A stretch of DNA of 64,000 nucleotides. Source: Nocardia mexicana NBRC 108244 (GTDB taxonomy: Bacteria > Actinomycetota > Actinomycetes > Mycobacteriales > Mycobacteriaceae). The stretch covers positions 1 to 64,000 of the forward strand of contig NZ_BDBV01000039.1 of NCBI RefSeq assembly GCF_001613165.1, in the 5' to 3' direction. Made by a program: the position numbers and the translations under genes. The first letter of the stretch is position 1. The number at the start of each line of letters is the position of its first letter. A model generated the notes under the pieces. That model had not been told where the DNA came from. It was given only the letters and a program-made list of their open reading frames with translations, and made no database searches. Positions 21,728-32,046 of this stretch are shown in pieces.

Positions 21728-24087
21728 TATGCACCTATCACGGGCGGGACGTTTCGGTACCGGTCCGGGCCGGGCGCGGGAGTGTCGGGCCGGGAACCGG
21801 TTGTGTCCGAGGCGGTTTCGGGGGCGTCGTGCACCGGGTCCGTGGCTTCGGTTCCGGACGGTGCGCTCGCGGAACCGGCGGCCGGACGGGGCTCGGCCGT
21901 GGTCTGCGTTCCGCCATCGGCGTAGGATCCGGCGACACCGGTTCGGACCTCGCCGCCGATGGGTGACGGACTCTCGCCATGTGGCGGTTCAGGTGCGCCG
22001 CTGTCCGGCGCGGTGGTGTCGAAACCGTGGGCGCCGGTGGTGGATTCGTGGTGGCCGACATGTGACGGTGCGGCCTCCGCCGGGCCGATAGTGCCGGTGA
22101 GGAACGGGCTCTCGCCGCTACGAGATTCGGCGAGTCCGGTATGGGACCGGGCGGCGCCACCGGTCAGGCCGTGCTCGATGCCATCCGGATTCTCGACGGT
22201 GTGGCCCTCGAGTTCGGCGTTGCTATCGGGCGGGCCGCCCACAATGGCGTCCGGATTCTCGCTCAGGTCCGATTCGTCTGTGTCGGTGCGGGATTCGTGA
22301 TGCTGGTCGAATCTCATGCCCCGGCGGTCCGAGTCGCCCTGGTACCGCATGCGCACTCGGGGGCGTGGGGCCGGTGTGTCGGGTGTATCGGCGAGGGCGT
22401 CGGCGGCCGCGGCGCCGATGGCGGTGCCGCCCGCGGTGGTGAAGGGTGTCAGGTCGGGCGGGACCGGGTTCGGCGCGGGCGGGACGAACATCGGTGCCCG
22501 CGGCGCCGGTGCGCTCGGCATGGGAGGCGGGGCAGGAGGGTTCGGTGTCGGCGCGGGTGCTTGCGGAACGGGCCCGGGCGGTACGGAGGGCGCGGGCTTG
22601 AGCAGGGGCGCGGTGGGGCTCGGGGTTGGGGTTGCCGGATTCGACGCGCCGGGGGCCGGTGTGCTCGGAGCCGGTGCGGCGGGCGCCGGTGTTCCTGGAC
22701 CGGGTGCGAGTCCACCGGCACCTGGTGGCGGCACGGCAGGTGGTGCGGCCGGAACCGGCGAGAGCCCGCCGATACCTGGTGGCGGTACGACCGGTGCGGC
22801 CGGAATCGGTGGGTGCGGTGCTGGGAGTGGCGTACCCGGAACCGGTGGCGGGACCGGCGCGCTCGGAACCGGTGCGGCGGGCGCCGGAGCGGGCGGTGCG
22901 CTCGGAACCGATGCGGGTGGGGGCGCACTCGGCGCCGGTGAATTCGCGGGCGGCGCGGGCGAATTCGACGGCGGAGTGCCGCCGGTCGCTCCGGTCCCGC
23001 TCGTGGTGGCGGAATGCGCGCCGGACGATGTGGTGGCCTCGCCCTGGGGCGTGGTGTCGGGCACGAAGTGAGTGTCGGGCACGGCCTTCGAGATCTCCGG
23101 AACCGGGCGCGGCGAATCCGGCACGGTGGGCACGGGATTCGTCTCGGCGGTCGGCGACGATGCCGACGGATCGGGTCGAGTCGGCACCGGGTTGCCGGAA
23201 CTGGGTCGATCGGGCCGCGGGCGCGGCGAGTCGTCGTCGCCGGTCCCGGTGACGGTCGGGACCGCCGGCGTGAGGCTGCTCGGCCTGGTGGTGCGGGGCA
23301 CGCCGAACAGCGAATTCGTGGTCGATGTACCGGTTGTGGAGGTCGACGCCCCGTAGACCGAGGAGGAAGGATCCGTCTCGGACCGGCTGGTGAGGGGAAG
23401 CCCGCCGAACAGCGAGTTGCTCGTGGACCCGGCGGGCGTCGTGAGCGAACTGCCGTTGAGCGGCGTATCGGACAGCGCGGCGGTGAGGGTCGCCGGAATG
23501 TCGGTGCCCGAGAATCCGGCGCTCGCCAGCAGGGTTTCGATACTTCCACCCGAGCCGACGTCGGAGGCCGGGGATATCGCGGGCGGAAAGACCGGGATGC
23601 GCGCGTCCTGGTCGAGGATCGGGATGAGGTAGCGCTGCTGCATCACCTGGCGGGCGTCGTCCTGGGCCTGCTGGGCGGCGCGCGACTGACCATCGAAGCC
23701 GGTGGGGTCCTGCGTCTGGTCGGCCGTGACCGGAACCGGTTTGGGGACATAGGCTTTGGTCGTCACGGCGGCCAGCGCCGTATTCGCGACCGCCTGCCCG
23801 GCCTGGTCGAACAGCTCCGACAGCTGCCCGGCCTGCGTGCCGTAGCCGACCAGCGCCTGCACCGCGGCGTCGGCGGACGCGCCCGTCCAGCGGCCGTCGA
23901 CCGCGGTGCGGACGGCCTGGACCATCTCCGTCGTGGAGTCGCGCCACTGGTCGCGGGTCTGCTGCCAGGACGTGACCACCTGCGCGGTGCGGTCGTCCAC
24001 GGTCTGGAACGCGTCGTAGATCTGCTGGTGGGTCAGGGAGTCGACATTCTCCGGATCGGTGATTCCGGGGGAGGCGTAGGAGGTCAC
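21727..24087 (-). CDS. PPE/EspB-like ESX substrate with long proline-rich tail
   Basis: This 786-residue protein has a helical N-terminal domain (about 1-150). That part includes LTHQQIYDAFQTVDDRTAQVVTSW, a WTGASADAAVQALVGYG turn of WxG type, and further amphipathic helices, consistent with a PPE- or EspB-like type VII secretion substrate. A low-complexity region rich in Pro, Ala and Gly follows, extreme at residues 360-550 (nt about 22440-23000), and then a charged, disordered C-terminus. The GTG at 24087 overlaps the stop of the small upstream gene (GTGA), giving translational coupling. EspG follows. Secretion by an ESX system encoded elsewhere is inferred; the tail could span the mycolic-acid cell envelope or bind partners. 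Confidence 0.75.
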   Translation of the reverse strand: MTSYASPGITDPENVDSLTHQQIYDAFQTVDDRTAQVVTSWQQTRDQWRDSTTEMVQAVRTAVDGRWTGASADAAVQALVGYGTQAGQLSELFDQAGQAVANTALAAVTTKAYVPKPVPVTADQTQDPTGFDGQSRAAQQAQDDARQVMQQRYLIPILDQDARIPVFPPAISPASDVGSGGSIETLLASAGFSGTDIPATLTAALSDTPLNGSSLTTPAGSTSNSLFGGLPLTSRSETDPSSSVYGASTSTTGTSTTNSLFGVPRTTRPSSLTPAVPTVTGTGDDDSPRPRPDRPSSGNPVPTRPDPSASSPTAETNPVPTVPDSPRPVPEISKAVPDTHFVPDTTPQGEATTSSGAHSATTSGTGATGGTPPSNSPAPPANSPAPSAPPPASVPSAPPAPAPAAPVPSAPVPPPVPGTPLPAPHPPIPAAPVVPPPGIGGLSPVPAAPPAVPPPGAGGLAPGPGTPAPAAPAPSTPAPGASNPATPTPSPTAPLLKPAPSVPPGPVPQAPAPTPNPPAPPPMPSAPAPRAPMFVPPAPNPVPPDLTPFTTAGGTAIGAAAADALADTPDTPAPRPRVRMRYQGDSDRRGMRFDQHHESRTDTDESDLSENPDAIVGGPPDSNAELEGHTVENPDGIEHGLTGGAARSHTGLAESRSGESPFLTGTIGPAEAAPSHVGHHESTTGAHGFDTTAPDSGAPEPPHGESPSPIGGEVRTGVAGSYADGGTQTTAEPRPAAGSASAPSGTEATDPVHDAPETASDTTGSRPDTPAPGPDRYRNVPPVIGA

Positions 24088-24500
24088 TGCGCACCCCCGG
24101 TGCCCGGCGCGAGCGCGCGGATCCGATCGGCGAACTCGGCGTCGGTCTGCTCCAGCCGCTCGCGGATCGTGCGGAACAGGCTCTGGATCTGGTCGGCTAC
24201 CTGCCAGTGCCCCTCCAGCGCCTCGTAGGCACTGCTCTGGCCGCCGGCGCCCGCCTCGCGGAAGCGCCGCACGATCGTCTGGGCCGAGGTGAGCACCGCG
24301 GACTGCTCCCCGACACCCCACGACTCGTGCCGGCCGACCTGCTGCATCAACTGCTGCATGGTGCGAATGTCGGTCTTGCGCTTGTCCATCGCCTGATCGA
24401 GCGCCAGGAATGCCTGCGGATCCACCTGTAGCGACACCCCGCCGGTCTTGGCCTGTTCGATCAGCGGGCCGAAGAGCTGCCGACCACTGTCATCTACCAT
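24084..24500 (-). CDS. Small helical protein heading the ESX-associated operon
   Basis: From ATG 24500 the product is 138 residues, predicted mostly alpha-helical: LFGPLIEQAKTGGVSLQVD, FLALDQAMDKRKTDIRTMQQLMQQVGRHESWGVGEQSAVLTSAQTIVRRFREAG, and a second helix ending QIQSLFRTIRERLEQTDAEFADRIRAL. It contains HESWGVG, a WG turn between two long helices that is reminiscent of WXG100 and PE partners. There is no signal peptide. Its stop overlaps the start of the PPE-like gene, so it is probably the heterodimer partner co-secreted with it. I do not recognise a named family. Confidence 0.68.
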   Translation of the reverse strand: MVDDSGRQLFGPLIEQAKTGGVSLQVDPQAFLALDQAMDKRKTDIRTMQQLMQQVGRHESWGVGEQSAVLTSAQTIVRRFREAGAGGQSSAYEALEGHWQVADQIQSLFRTIRERLEQTDAEFADRIRALAPGTGGAQ

Positions 24501-24826
24501 GCTGCCCCCGTTGCGACTGCGTGCGTATCTGTTATCGATTGGACGCATCCGGCGCCGCCCAGGTTCCCGCGACGATGCGGAAATTCGCCGCCTCGGATAT
24601 CGCGAGGCCGAATCTGCATGTATACCAGCCGGATTCGCTGGGGACGCCGCATTGCGTCCGTGCCGGGATCGAGCCCTGCGGCACCGGCTGTCCGGTTGTG
24701 CTGGATCACGAGCTCCTCCCGGGCCCGAGTGTGCGGCGGCCGACCGTGACCACGGTCGAACCGACCGGTGCGGTGGGGCGATTCTGCCACACGGGAGGCG
24801 CGTGCGGGGGCCGGAATGTGGCGCCG
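24501..24826. other. Intergenic region between the ESX operon and tldE
   Basis: No frame here has a credible start, codon bias and domain. The right-hand part carries a hairpin (24741-24758) terminating the tldD-tldE operon; the left-hand part, on the minus strand, must contain the promoter of the ESX-associated operon starting at 24500. I see no clear operator. Confidence 0.5.
24741..24758 (-). terminator. Hairpin downstream of tldE
   Basis: CGACCGTG-AC-CACGGTCG forms a perfect 8-bp GC-rich stem with a 2-nt turn, about 70 bp past the tldE stop on the minus strand. No U-tract follows. Confidence 0.5.
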
Positions 24827-26247
24827 CTAGGTGGCCCGGCTGACCGACGACATGTGGAAGTCGGGAATCCGCAACGGCGGCATGGCGGTTCGGGTGAACC
24901 AGTCCTTCCATTCGCGCGGCAGGGTGATCTCGGTGGCGCCCGCCTCGGAGACCCGGCGCAGCAGATCGAGGGGGCTCTCGTTGAAGCGGAAGTTGTTCAC
25001 CGCCGCGGTGACCTCGCCGTCCTCGACCAGGTAGACGCCGTCGCGGGTGAGTCCGGTGAGCAGCAGCGTGGCCGGATCGACCTCGCGGATGTACCACAGG
25101 CAGGTGAGCAGCAGCCCGCGTTCGGTGCGCGCGATCATCTCGGTGAGCGCCGCCTCGGATCCGCCTGTCATGAGCAGGTTCTCGCCGGGCACCGTGACGG
25201 GCGCGTCGAATTCGGCGGCGGTCGCGCGCGGGTAGACCAGCGATTCGACGACGCCGTCGCGCACCCAGTCGGCGCGGCGCGCGGTGAGGCCGTTGTCGAA
25301 GACCGACAGTGCCTCCGAGGAGGCCGGGGTGGCGACGAACGGGCGGTATTCGAGCCCGGCGGCGCTCGGATCGGAGTACAGCGTGAGCGGAATGTCGTTG
25401 AGCCGCTCACCGATTCGGGTGCCGCCCGCGCGCGAGAACGCGGTGTGACCCTCGTGCGCGCCGCGGCCCTCCATCGTCCACATCATGTAGATCATGAGGT
25501 CGGCGACCGCGGACGGCGGCAGCAACGTCTCGTAGCGGCCGGCGGGCAGGTCCACCCGGCGCCGCGACCAGTCCAGCCGCCTCGACAGTTCCGACAGCAG
25601 CGCGGGCACGTCGACATCGGTGAAATCGGTGGTGCCGGTGCCGACCCACGCGCTGGCCAGTTCCGCGCCGTCGCCGCGCTTGCCGTTGATCTCCACCGAT
25701 CCCGTGGGCTGCACCCAGCGGCGGCGCACCCCGGTGGAGGTGCCCAGCCAGGTCGAGTGCATCTGGTGGTGGGCGAAGCCGTACAGCCGGTCGGTGCCGT
25801 CGAATCCGGTGGCGAGTTCGCGGGCCAGCCCGGCGAATACGCCGATATCGGTGGCGGCGGGGGAGCCCTCCCAGGACAGTTCGCGATCCGGCACGCCGGG
25901 GTCGACGAGATCCGGATCCAGCAGCGGCACGGCGTCGCGGGCGGGTTCGGCCGTGCGGGCCGCCTCCTCGCTGGCGCGCACCACGGCCTCGATATCGGCG
26001 GGGTCGACGCTGGTGGAGCCGACGCTGCCGACCCGCGCGGCGTGCGGGCCGTCGCGGAAGATCGAGATCACCGCCCAGTCCCGCGAGATCGAGGAACCGT
26101 TGGTGGTCATGGAGTTTCCGGCCCATCGCAGCGAGGTGTCGTAGGCGTCGGTGACCAGGACGATCGCCTCGTCGGCGCGCGAGACCCGCAGCGCGCGCTC
26201 GACGACCTCGGGCGAGGGCAGCACGTGGCCGCCAGGATTCTCGGTGC

Positions 26248-26251
<4 letters not shown>
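24827..26251 (-). CDS. tldE: TldE/PmbA-family metallopeptidase partner subunit
   Basis: TldE (PmbA) forms a heterodimeric intracellular protease with TldD that degrades or trims unstructured and modified peptides. The 474-residue protein has the TldD/PmbA fold: SLRWAGNSMTTNGSSISRDWAVISI near residue 40, PLLDPDLVDPG, HHQMHSTWLGTSTGVRRRWVQPTGSVEINGK near 162, and the C-terminal LTRDGVYLVEDGEVTAAVNNFRFNESPLDLL. It lacks the HExxxH metal motif, as expected for the TldE subunit. Its GTG at 26251 overlaps the tldD stop (GTGA), so the two are coupled. It resembles the mycobacterial Rv2314c/Rv2315c pair. Confidence 0.9.
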
Positions 26252-27774
<1,523 letters not shown>

Positions 27775-27980
27775 GGCCCATACGCTAATTGGTTGCGGAC
27801 CGCTCGTTCAACAGCGGCCGGGCCGGGGACTCGGAATGCGTTGCCCCCCAGGGCGACACGCCGTGCAATCTTGCACCGGATGCAAACGCGCACGAAATGC
27901 GGGCTGGCACAGTGGGAAACAAACGCGCCGACACGCGGCCTGCCGGGTGTTTCGTGATCAATGCCGTACTGTCTGCCCGC

Positions 27981-28658
27981 GTGCCGCCATCCGCTCTCCG
28001 TGACCGCAAGCGGGAACGCACCCGCCGTGCCCTCCTCGAGGCCGCCGTCGAACTGTTCGAAAGCCGTGGCTACGAGGCGACCACCGTCGCCGATATAGCC
28101 GCCGCCGCCGAGGTGGGCACCCGGACGTTCTTCAATTATTTCGAGAGCAAGGAGGAACTGCTCTTCCCCGAGCCCGACGAGCGGGTGCGCTCCGCAGTGC
28201 ACGCGATCGCCACGCGGCGCTCGGACGAACGGCCCGTCGAGGTGCTGTTACGGGCCTTACGCGCGGCGGGGGACAACCCGGGCGACCATCTCGGGGACGA
28301 TCTCGCCGCTCGCATCTCGGTGCTGCGCGCCCAGGTGTCGCGCACGGTGCCCGCGGTGAGCGGCCGGGCCGCGCACGCGCAGCTGGCCGCCCAGCAGGAG
28401 ATCGCCCGGCAGCTACGCGGAGCCTTCCCGGAGGAGCTCGACGAGGTCGGCGCGGCCGCACTGGTCGGCGCGGTCGTCGGCGCGGTATCGGGCGCACTGA
28501 CGGTGCTGTTCTCGGGCCGCCACGCCCTCGAGGACGGCGAGCGCCTACACCACAAGATCCGGGAGACCACCTCGAAGGTGCTGGCCCCCTGGCTGGCCGA
28601 GCCCGCCCCGCAGACGACCCGCCCGATCCGGCACATGATGGCCGAGGTTCGCTGCTGA
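27981..28658 (+). CDS. TetR/AcrR-family transcriptional regulator
   Basis: From GTG 27981 this is a 225-residue TetR protein. The DNA-binding domain reads LRDRKRERTRRALLEAAVELFESRGYEATTVADIAAAAEVGTRTFFNYFESKEELLF, the form seen in the MftR/RutR-like subgroup with NYF-SKEEL. The helical C-terminal domain includes ELDEVGAAALVGAVVGAVSGALTVLFSG. TACTGT lies eight bases before the start; a GTG at 27954 could add nine residues. Upstream is the divergent tldD gene across about 200 bp, downstream a convergent TSUP permease. Its targets are unknown. Confidence 0.87.
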   Translation: MPPSALRDRKRERTRRALLEAAVELFESRGYEATTVADIAAAAEVGTRTFFNYFESKEELLFPEPDERVRSAVHAIATRRSDERPVEVLLRALRAAGDNPGDHLGDDLAARISVLRAQVSRTVPAVSGRAAHAQLAAQQEIARQLRGAFPEELDEVGAAALVGAVVGAVSGALTVLFSGRHALEDGERLHHKIRETTSKVLAPWLAEPAPQTTRPIRHMMAEVRC

Positions 28659-28683
28659 CGGTCCCGGCGAATGTCCGTCGCGC

Positions 28684-29451
28684 TCAGCCGAACTGCTGCC
28701 AGCCCAGGCGGATCACCATGCCGATCACGACCACCAGCAGTACCGCGCGCACGAATCCCGCACCGCGGGCCAGTGCCATGCGCGACCCGACGACCGAGCC
28801 GGCGATATTGGCGGCCGCCATCGCCAGGCCGAGCGTCCAGATGACATGGCCGGTGCTGCCGAGGAAGATCAGCGCGCCCAGATTCGAGCCGCAGTTGATC
28901 ACCTTCGCCATCGCGGCCGCGCGCACGAACTCGGTGCCCAGCATGGTGGCGAAGGTGATGATGAGGAACGTCCCGGTGCCCGGGCCGAGCAGGCCGTCGT
29001 AGGCCCCGATCAGCCCGGCGGCCAGCGCGACGACCAGGATCGTCTTACGCCGGGTGGGCGGATCGGTCGCCATGGTGACGCCGATCGAGGGCCGCGCGGT
29101 CACGAAGATCGCCACCCCGATCAGCACCGCCATCACGATCGGGATGAAGTACTCGCGGTCGATCAGGGCGACCGCCGCCGACCCCGCCGCCGCGGTGACC
29201 GCGGCGATCGCCGCGCCCGGCAGCAGCAGGCGCCAGCGCATCGGCACCTTGCGCGCGAAGGTGACGACGGCGGCGCTGGTGCCGGAGAAGGCGGCAATCT
29301 TGTTGGTGCCCAACGCCGTCTGCGGCGCGATCGTCGGCGCCACCAGCAACAGGGTCGGCAGGATGATCAGTCCGCCGCCGCCCACGACGGCATCCACCCA
29401 GCCTGCCGCGGTCGCCGCGGTGAGCAGGGCCGCCCAGTCTGCGAGATCCAC
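28684..29451 (-). CDS. TSUP-family (TauE/SafE-like) membrane permease
   Basis: The 255-residue protein has about eight hydrophobic helices. It shows the duplicated TSUP pattern: WAALLTAATAAGWVDAVVGGGGLIILPTLLL (residues 5-35) with the GGGGG-like turn, then LGTNKIAAFSGTSAAVVTF, and in the second half GLIGAYDGLLGPGTGTFLIITFATMLGTEFVRAAAMAKVINCGSNLGA. TSUP proteins move sulfite, sulfonates, sulfoacetate or related organic anions across the cytoplasmic membrane. Substrate here is undetermined, since no sulfur genes are nearby. The start is GTG 29451; longer upstream frames run into the divergent histidine-kinase promoter and are hydrophilic. Confidence 0.87.
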   Translation of the reverse strand: MDLADWAALLTAATAAGWVDAVVGGGGLIILPTLLLVAPTIAPQTALGTNKIAAFSGTSAAVVTFARKVPMRWRLLLPGAAIAAVTAAAGSAAVALIDREYFIPIVMAVLIGVAIFVTARPSIGVTMATDPPTRRKTILVVALAAGLIGAYDGLLGPGTGTFLIITFATMLGTEFVRAAAMAKVINCGSNLGALIFLGSTGHVIWTLGLAMAAANIAGSVVGSRMALARGAGFVRAVLLVVVIGMVIRLGWQQFG

Positions 29452-29536
29452 CGGCCGAAGACAACCAGACGTCGGATGATCGGGCAAATCGTCGTCGTCC
29501 GGCAGCGGCAGCGCAGATGTGGCAGTTCGCGGCGCA

Positions 29537-29542
29537 TAGGCT
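29537..29542 (+). promoter_or_regulatory. Putative -10 of the histidine-kinase gene (TAGGCT-N6-GTG)
   Basis: TAGGCT is followed by six bases and the GTG at 29549, consistent with a leaderless message. The same hexamer and spacing precede the PPOX gene at 15577. Confidence 0.55.
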
Positions 29543-29548
29543 GGGCGG

Positions 29549-30739
29549 GTGCGTCGATTCAGTCTGTGGCTGCGCGGCAAGCCCCTGGTGGCCGATTCGA
29601 TGCTGGCGTTCGGGCTGCTGGTGGCCGATATGGCGACGATCGGCGACCACCGCCACGTCGCCGCGTACCTGGTGATGTCGGTACTGATCCCGCTTCCGAT
29701 GGTCTTCCGGCGCATGTACCCGCGCGCGAGCGCCGCCGCCCTGCTGACACTGGCGGTGGTCAATACCGCGATCGGTTACCTCACGCACGAGATCGCCAGC
29801 CACATCGCGCTGCTGGGGCTGGGCCTCATGCTCTACACGCTGGTCAAATACGTGGGACGGCGCGAGGGCCTCGTCTATCTGGTCGGGCTCATCGCCGACG
29901 GCGCACTATCGATCACGCTGCTCGACGAGCCGTACCTGTCGACGGCGTCGTTCATGACGATGTACTACGCGCTGTGCTGGCTGGTGGCCGAATTCCTCGG
30001 GGCCCGGCACGCCTACGACGCCGAGGTCGCCGCCCGCCTGGCCGTCGCCGACTACGACCGGGAGCGCAGTGCGCACGAGGCGGTCGCGATCGAGCGCACC
30101 CGCATCGCCCGGGAACTGCACGACGTGGTGGCGCACGCGGTCAGCGTGATCATCGTGCAGGCCGACGGCGCCAAGTACGCGCTGCGCCGCGACCCGGACG
30201 CCGCCGAGCAGGCGCTGAACACCATCGCGGGCACCGGCCGGGAGGCGTTGCGCGAGTTGCGCCGGACCGTCGCCCTGCTGCGCACCGAGCACGCGCCCGA
30301 ACAGTTGCCGCAGCACGGCACGGCGGGCCTGGCGAAGGTGGTGGGAATGATGCGCAACGCGGGCCTGGCCGTGGAACTCGAGCTGACCGGCGAACTCGAC
30401 GACGTCACCCCCGAGGTGAGCCTCGGCGTGCACCGCATCGTGCAGGAGTCGCTGACCAACACCTTCCGCCACGCCGGTCCCGACCCGAAGGCGTGGGTGC
30501 GGGTGCGCCGCCGCGACGACGACGTTCTCGTCGAGGTCGACGATCTCGGTCACGCGGCCGGTACGGCGAGCTCCGCGGACCACAACGCGCGCACCGGGAT
30601 CGTCGGCAGCGGTCTCGGCCTGGTCGGCATGCGCGAACGCGTAGCGGTCCTGGGCGGAACGCTCGAGGCGGGCCGCTGGCCGGAGGGCGGCTGGCGGGTG
30701 CGCGCCGTCATCCCGCTCGACCGGGACGGGGTGGAATGA
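29549..30739 (+). CDS. NarL-type sensor histidine kinase
   Basis: This 396-residue kinase has an N-terminal membrane domain with five or six helices (about 15-150). A coiled region leads into a HisKA_3 dimerisation domain with the phospho-acceptor H191 in RTRIARELHDVVAHAVSVIIVQ. It ends with a HATPase_c domain (HRIVQESLTNTFRHAGP as N box; GSGLGLVGMRERVAVLGGTLEAG as G box). It would sense a membrane or envelope signal and phosphorylate the response regulator encoded 24 bp downstream. The signal is unknown. The start GTG follows a TAGGCT -10 by six bases. Confidence 0.92.
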   Translation: MRRFSLWLRGKPLVADSMLAFGLLVADMATIGDHRHVAAYLVMSVLIPLPMVFRRMYPRASAAALLTLAVVNTAIGYLTHEIASHIALLGLGLMLYTLVKYVGRREGLVYLVGLIADGALSITLLDEPYLSTASFMTMYYALCWLVAEFLGARHAYDAEVAARLAVADYDRERSAHEAVAIERTRIARELHDVVAHAVSVIIVQADGAKYALRRDPDAAEQALNTIAGTGREALRELRRTVALLRTEHAPEQLPQHGTAGLAKVVGMMRNAGLAVELELTGELDDVTPEVSLGVHRIVQESLTNTFRHAGPDPKAWVRVRRRDDDVLVEVDDLGHAAGTASSADHNARTGIVGSGLGLVGMRERVAVLGGTLEAGRWPEGGWRVRAVIPLDRDGVE

Positions 30740-30750
30740 CGCGTTCCCGT

Positions 30751-30756
30751 TAGATT
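30751..30756 (+). promoter_or_regulatory. Putative internal -10 of the response-regulator gene (TAGATT-N6-GTG)
   Basis: TAGATT in the 23-bp gap after the kinase gene is six bases before the regulator's GTG. This suggests a second, leaderless transcript in addition to read-through. Confidence 0.45.
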
Positions 30757-30762
30757 GGGGCC

Positions 30763-31422
30763 GTGCCTATCACCGTTCTCGTCGTGGACGACCAGGAGCT
30801 CATGCGCGCCGGGCTGAAGATGGTGCTCGGCGCCCACCCCGATGTGGAGGTGGTGGGGGAGGCCGACAACGGCGCCACCGCGGTGACGCGGGCCCGGGAA
30901 CTGCGCCCCGACGTGGTGCTGATGGATGTGCGCATGCCGGTCGTCGACGGCGTCACCGCCACCGGGCAGATCCTCGAATCGGGCTGCGGCAGCAAGGTTC
31001 TGGTGATGACCACCTTCGACGTCGACGAGCACGCGCTCGGTGCGCTGCGGGCCGGGGCGAGCGGGTTCCTGCTCAAGGACACCCCGCCCGAGGATCTGAT
31101 CTCCGCGATCCGCAGCGTGGCGGGCGGGGATGCGGTGGTGTCGCCGAAGGTGACCAAGCGGCTGCTCGATCGCCTCATCGCCGATGACCCCGCCCGCATG
31201 CGCGACCCGTCGGTGCTCGACGTGCTCACCGCGCGCGAGCGCGAGGTGCTCGAGCAGATCGCGGCGGGGCGCTCCAATGCCGAGATCGCCGCCGCGCTGT
31301 TCCTGTCCGAGGCGACGGTGAAGACCCACGTCGGCCGGGTGCTGACCAAGCTGAACCTGCGCGACCGGGTGCAGGCGGTGGTGCTCGCCTACGAGACCGG
31401 GCTGGTCCGGCCGGGCGCGTGA
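30763..31422 (+). CDS. NarL/FixJ-family response regulator
   Basis: This 219-residue partner of the upstream kinase has a receiver domain (residues 1-120) with acidic VVDDQE at the N-terminus, phospho-acceptor D55 in VVLMDVRMP and K104-region GFLLKDTPPEDL. A C-terminal LuxR-type helix-turn-helix follows (VLTAREREVLEQIAAGRSNAEIAAALFLSEATVKTHVGRVLTKLNLRDRVQAV). Phosphorylation should promote dimerisation and DNA binding. The start is GTG 30763. It has its own TAGATT -10, so it may be made in excess over the kinase. Targets are unknown; fxsA 90 bp downstream is one candidate. Confidence 0.93.
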   Translation: MPITVLVVDDQELMRAGLKMVLGAHPDVEVVGEADNGATAVTRARELRPDVVLMDVRMPVVDGVTATGQILESGCGSKVLVMTTFDVDEHALGALRAGASGFLLKDTPPEDLISAIRSVAGGDAVVSPKVTKRLLDRLIADDPARMRDPSVLDVLTAREREVLEQIAAGRSNAEIAAALFLSEATVKTHVGRVLTKLNLRDRVQAVVLAYETGLVRPGA

Positions 31423-31513
31423 GACGATTTCTCAGCAGGAACTCAGCCGCGGTCGGGAGAAAATCCGGCGTCCCGGGCGTTGGATGTGGTAGATCGTCCT
31501 CGAAAGGATCGTC

Positions 31514-31996
31514 ATGCCTGCCCTGTTGTTCGCCCTCTACCTGGTCGTCGAGATCGCCGCGCTGGTCGTGGTCGGTCACCTGATCGGTGCCGTGGCCACG
31601 ATTCTGCTGCTCATCGCCGGTTCCGGCCTGGGCCTGATCCTGGTGCGCTCGCAGGGCCGCCGGGTATTCGACCAGTTCCGTCGCGCGCGTCTCGGCGAGG
31701 TCGCACCGGGCACCGCGGTCGCCGACGGCGCGCTGGTCGCGCTCGGCGGCGTGCTGATGTTCGTCCCCGGCCTGGTCACCTCGCTGTTCGGCCTGCTCCT
31801 GCTGCTGCCCACGCGCGCCCTGCTGCGGCCGGTGGTGTCGGCCTTCGCCACCCGCCGGATCGACCGGCTGTCGATGGCCACCGGCTACCACGGCGTGGTG
31901 GTCGAGCCGAGCGGCGACGTGGTCGACGGGGTCGTGGTGCAGGAGTACTACGACGACGGACAGGGCAACTCCCGGCCGATGCTCGACGGCCGCTGA
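31514..31996 (+). CDS. fxsA: FxsA-family membrane protein
   Basis: FxsA is a small cytoplasmic-membrane protein, first known for relieving phage exclusion by F plasmids; its cellular role is unclear. The 160-residue product has the family pattern: LLFALYLVVEIAALVVVGHLIGAVATILLLIAGSGLGLILVRSQGRRVFDQFRRA, then DGALVALGGVLMFVPGLVTSLFGLLLLLPTRALLRP. Three or four membrane helices flank a basic cytoplasmic segment, with an acidic tail ending EYYDDGQGNSR. ATG 31514 follows AAAGGA. In related actinobacteria fxsA lies close to lnt and rbpA, as it does here. Confidence 0.9.
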   Translation: MPALLFALYLVVEIAALVVVGHLIGAVATILLLIAGSGLGLILVRSQGRRVFDQFRRARLGEVAPGTAVADGALVALGGVLMFVPGLVTSLFGLLLLLPTRALLRPVVSAFATRRIDRLSMATGYHGVVVEPSGDVVDGVVVQEYYDDGQGNSRPMLDGR

Positions 31997-32046
31997 CCGC
32001 CCCCGCCGCCGATGAGCGGGCGACCGGTGAGGCACACTGGGACGTC

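Noticed and set aside
24494..24790. A 98-codon minus-strand frame between tldE and the ESX operon
   Set aside because: It overlaps the terminator hairpin and the start of the helical ESX gene, and lacks coding bias.
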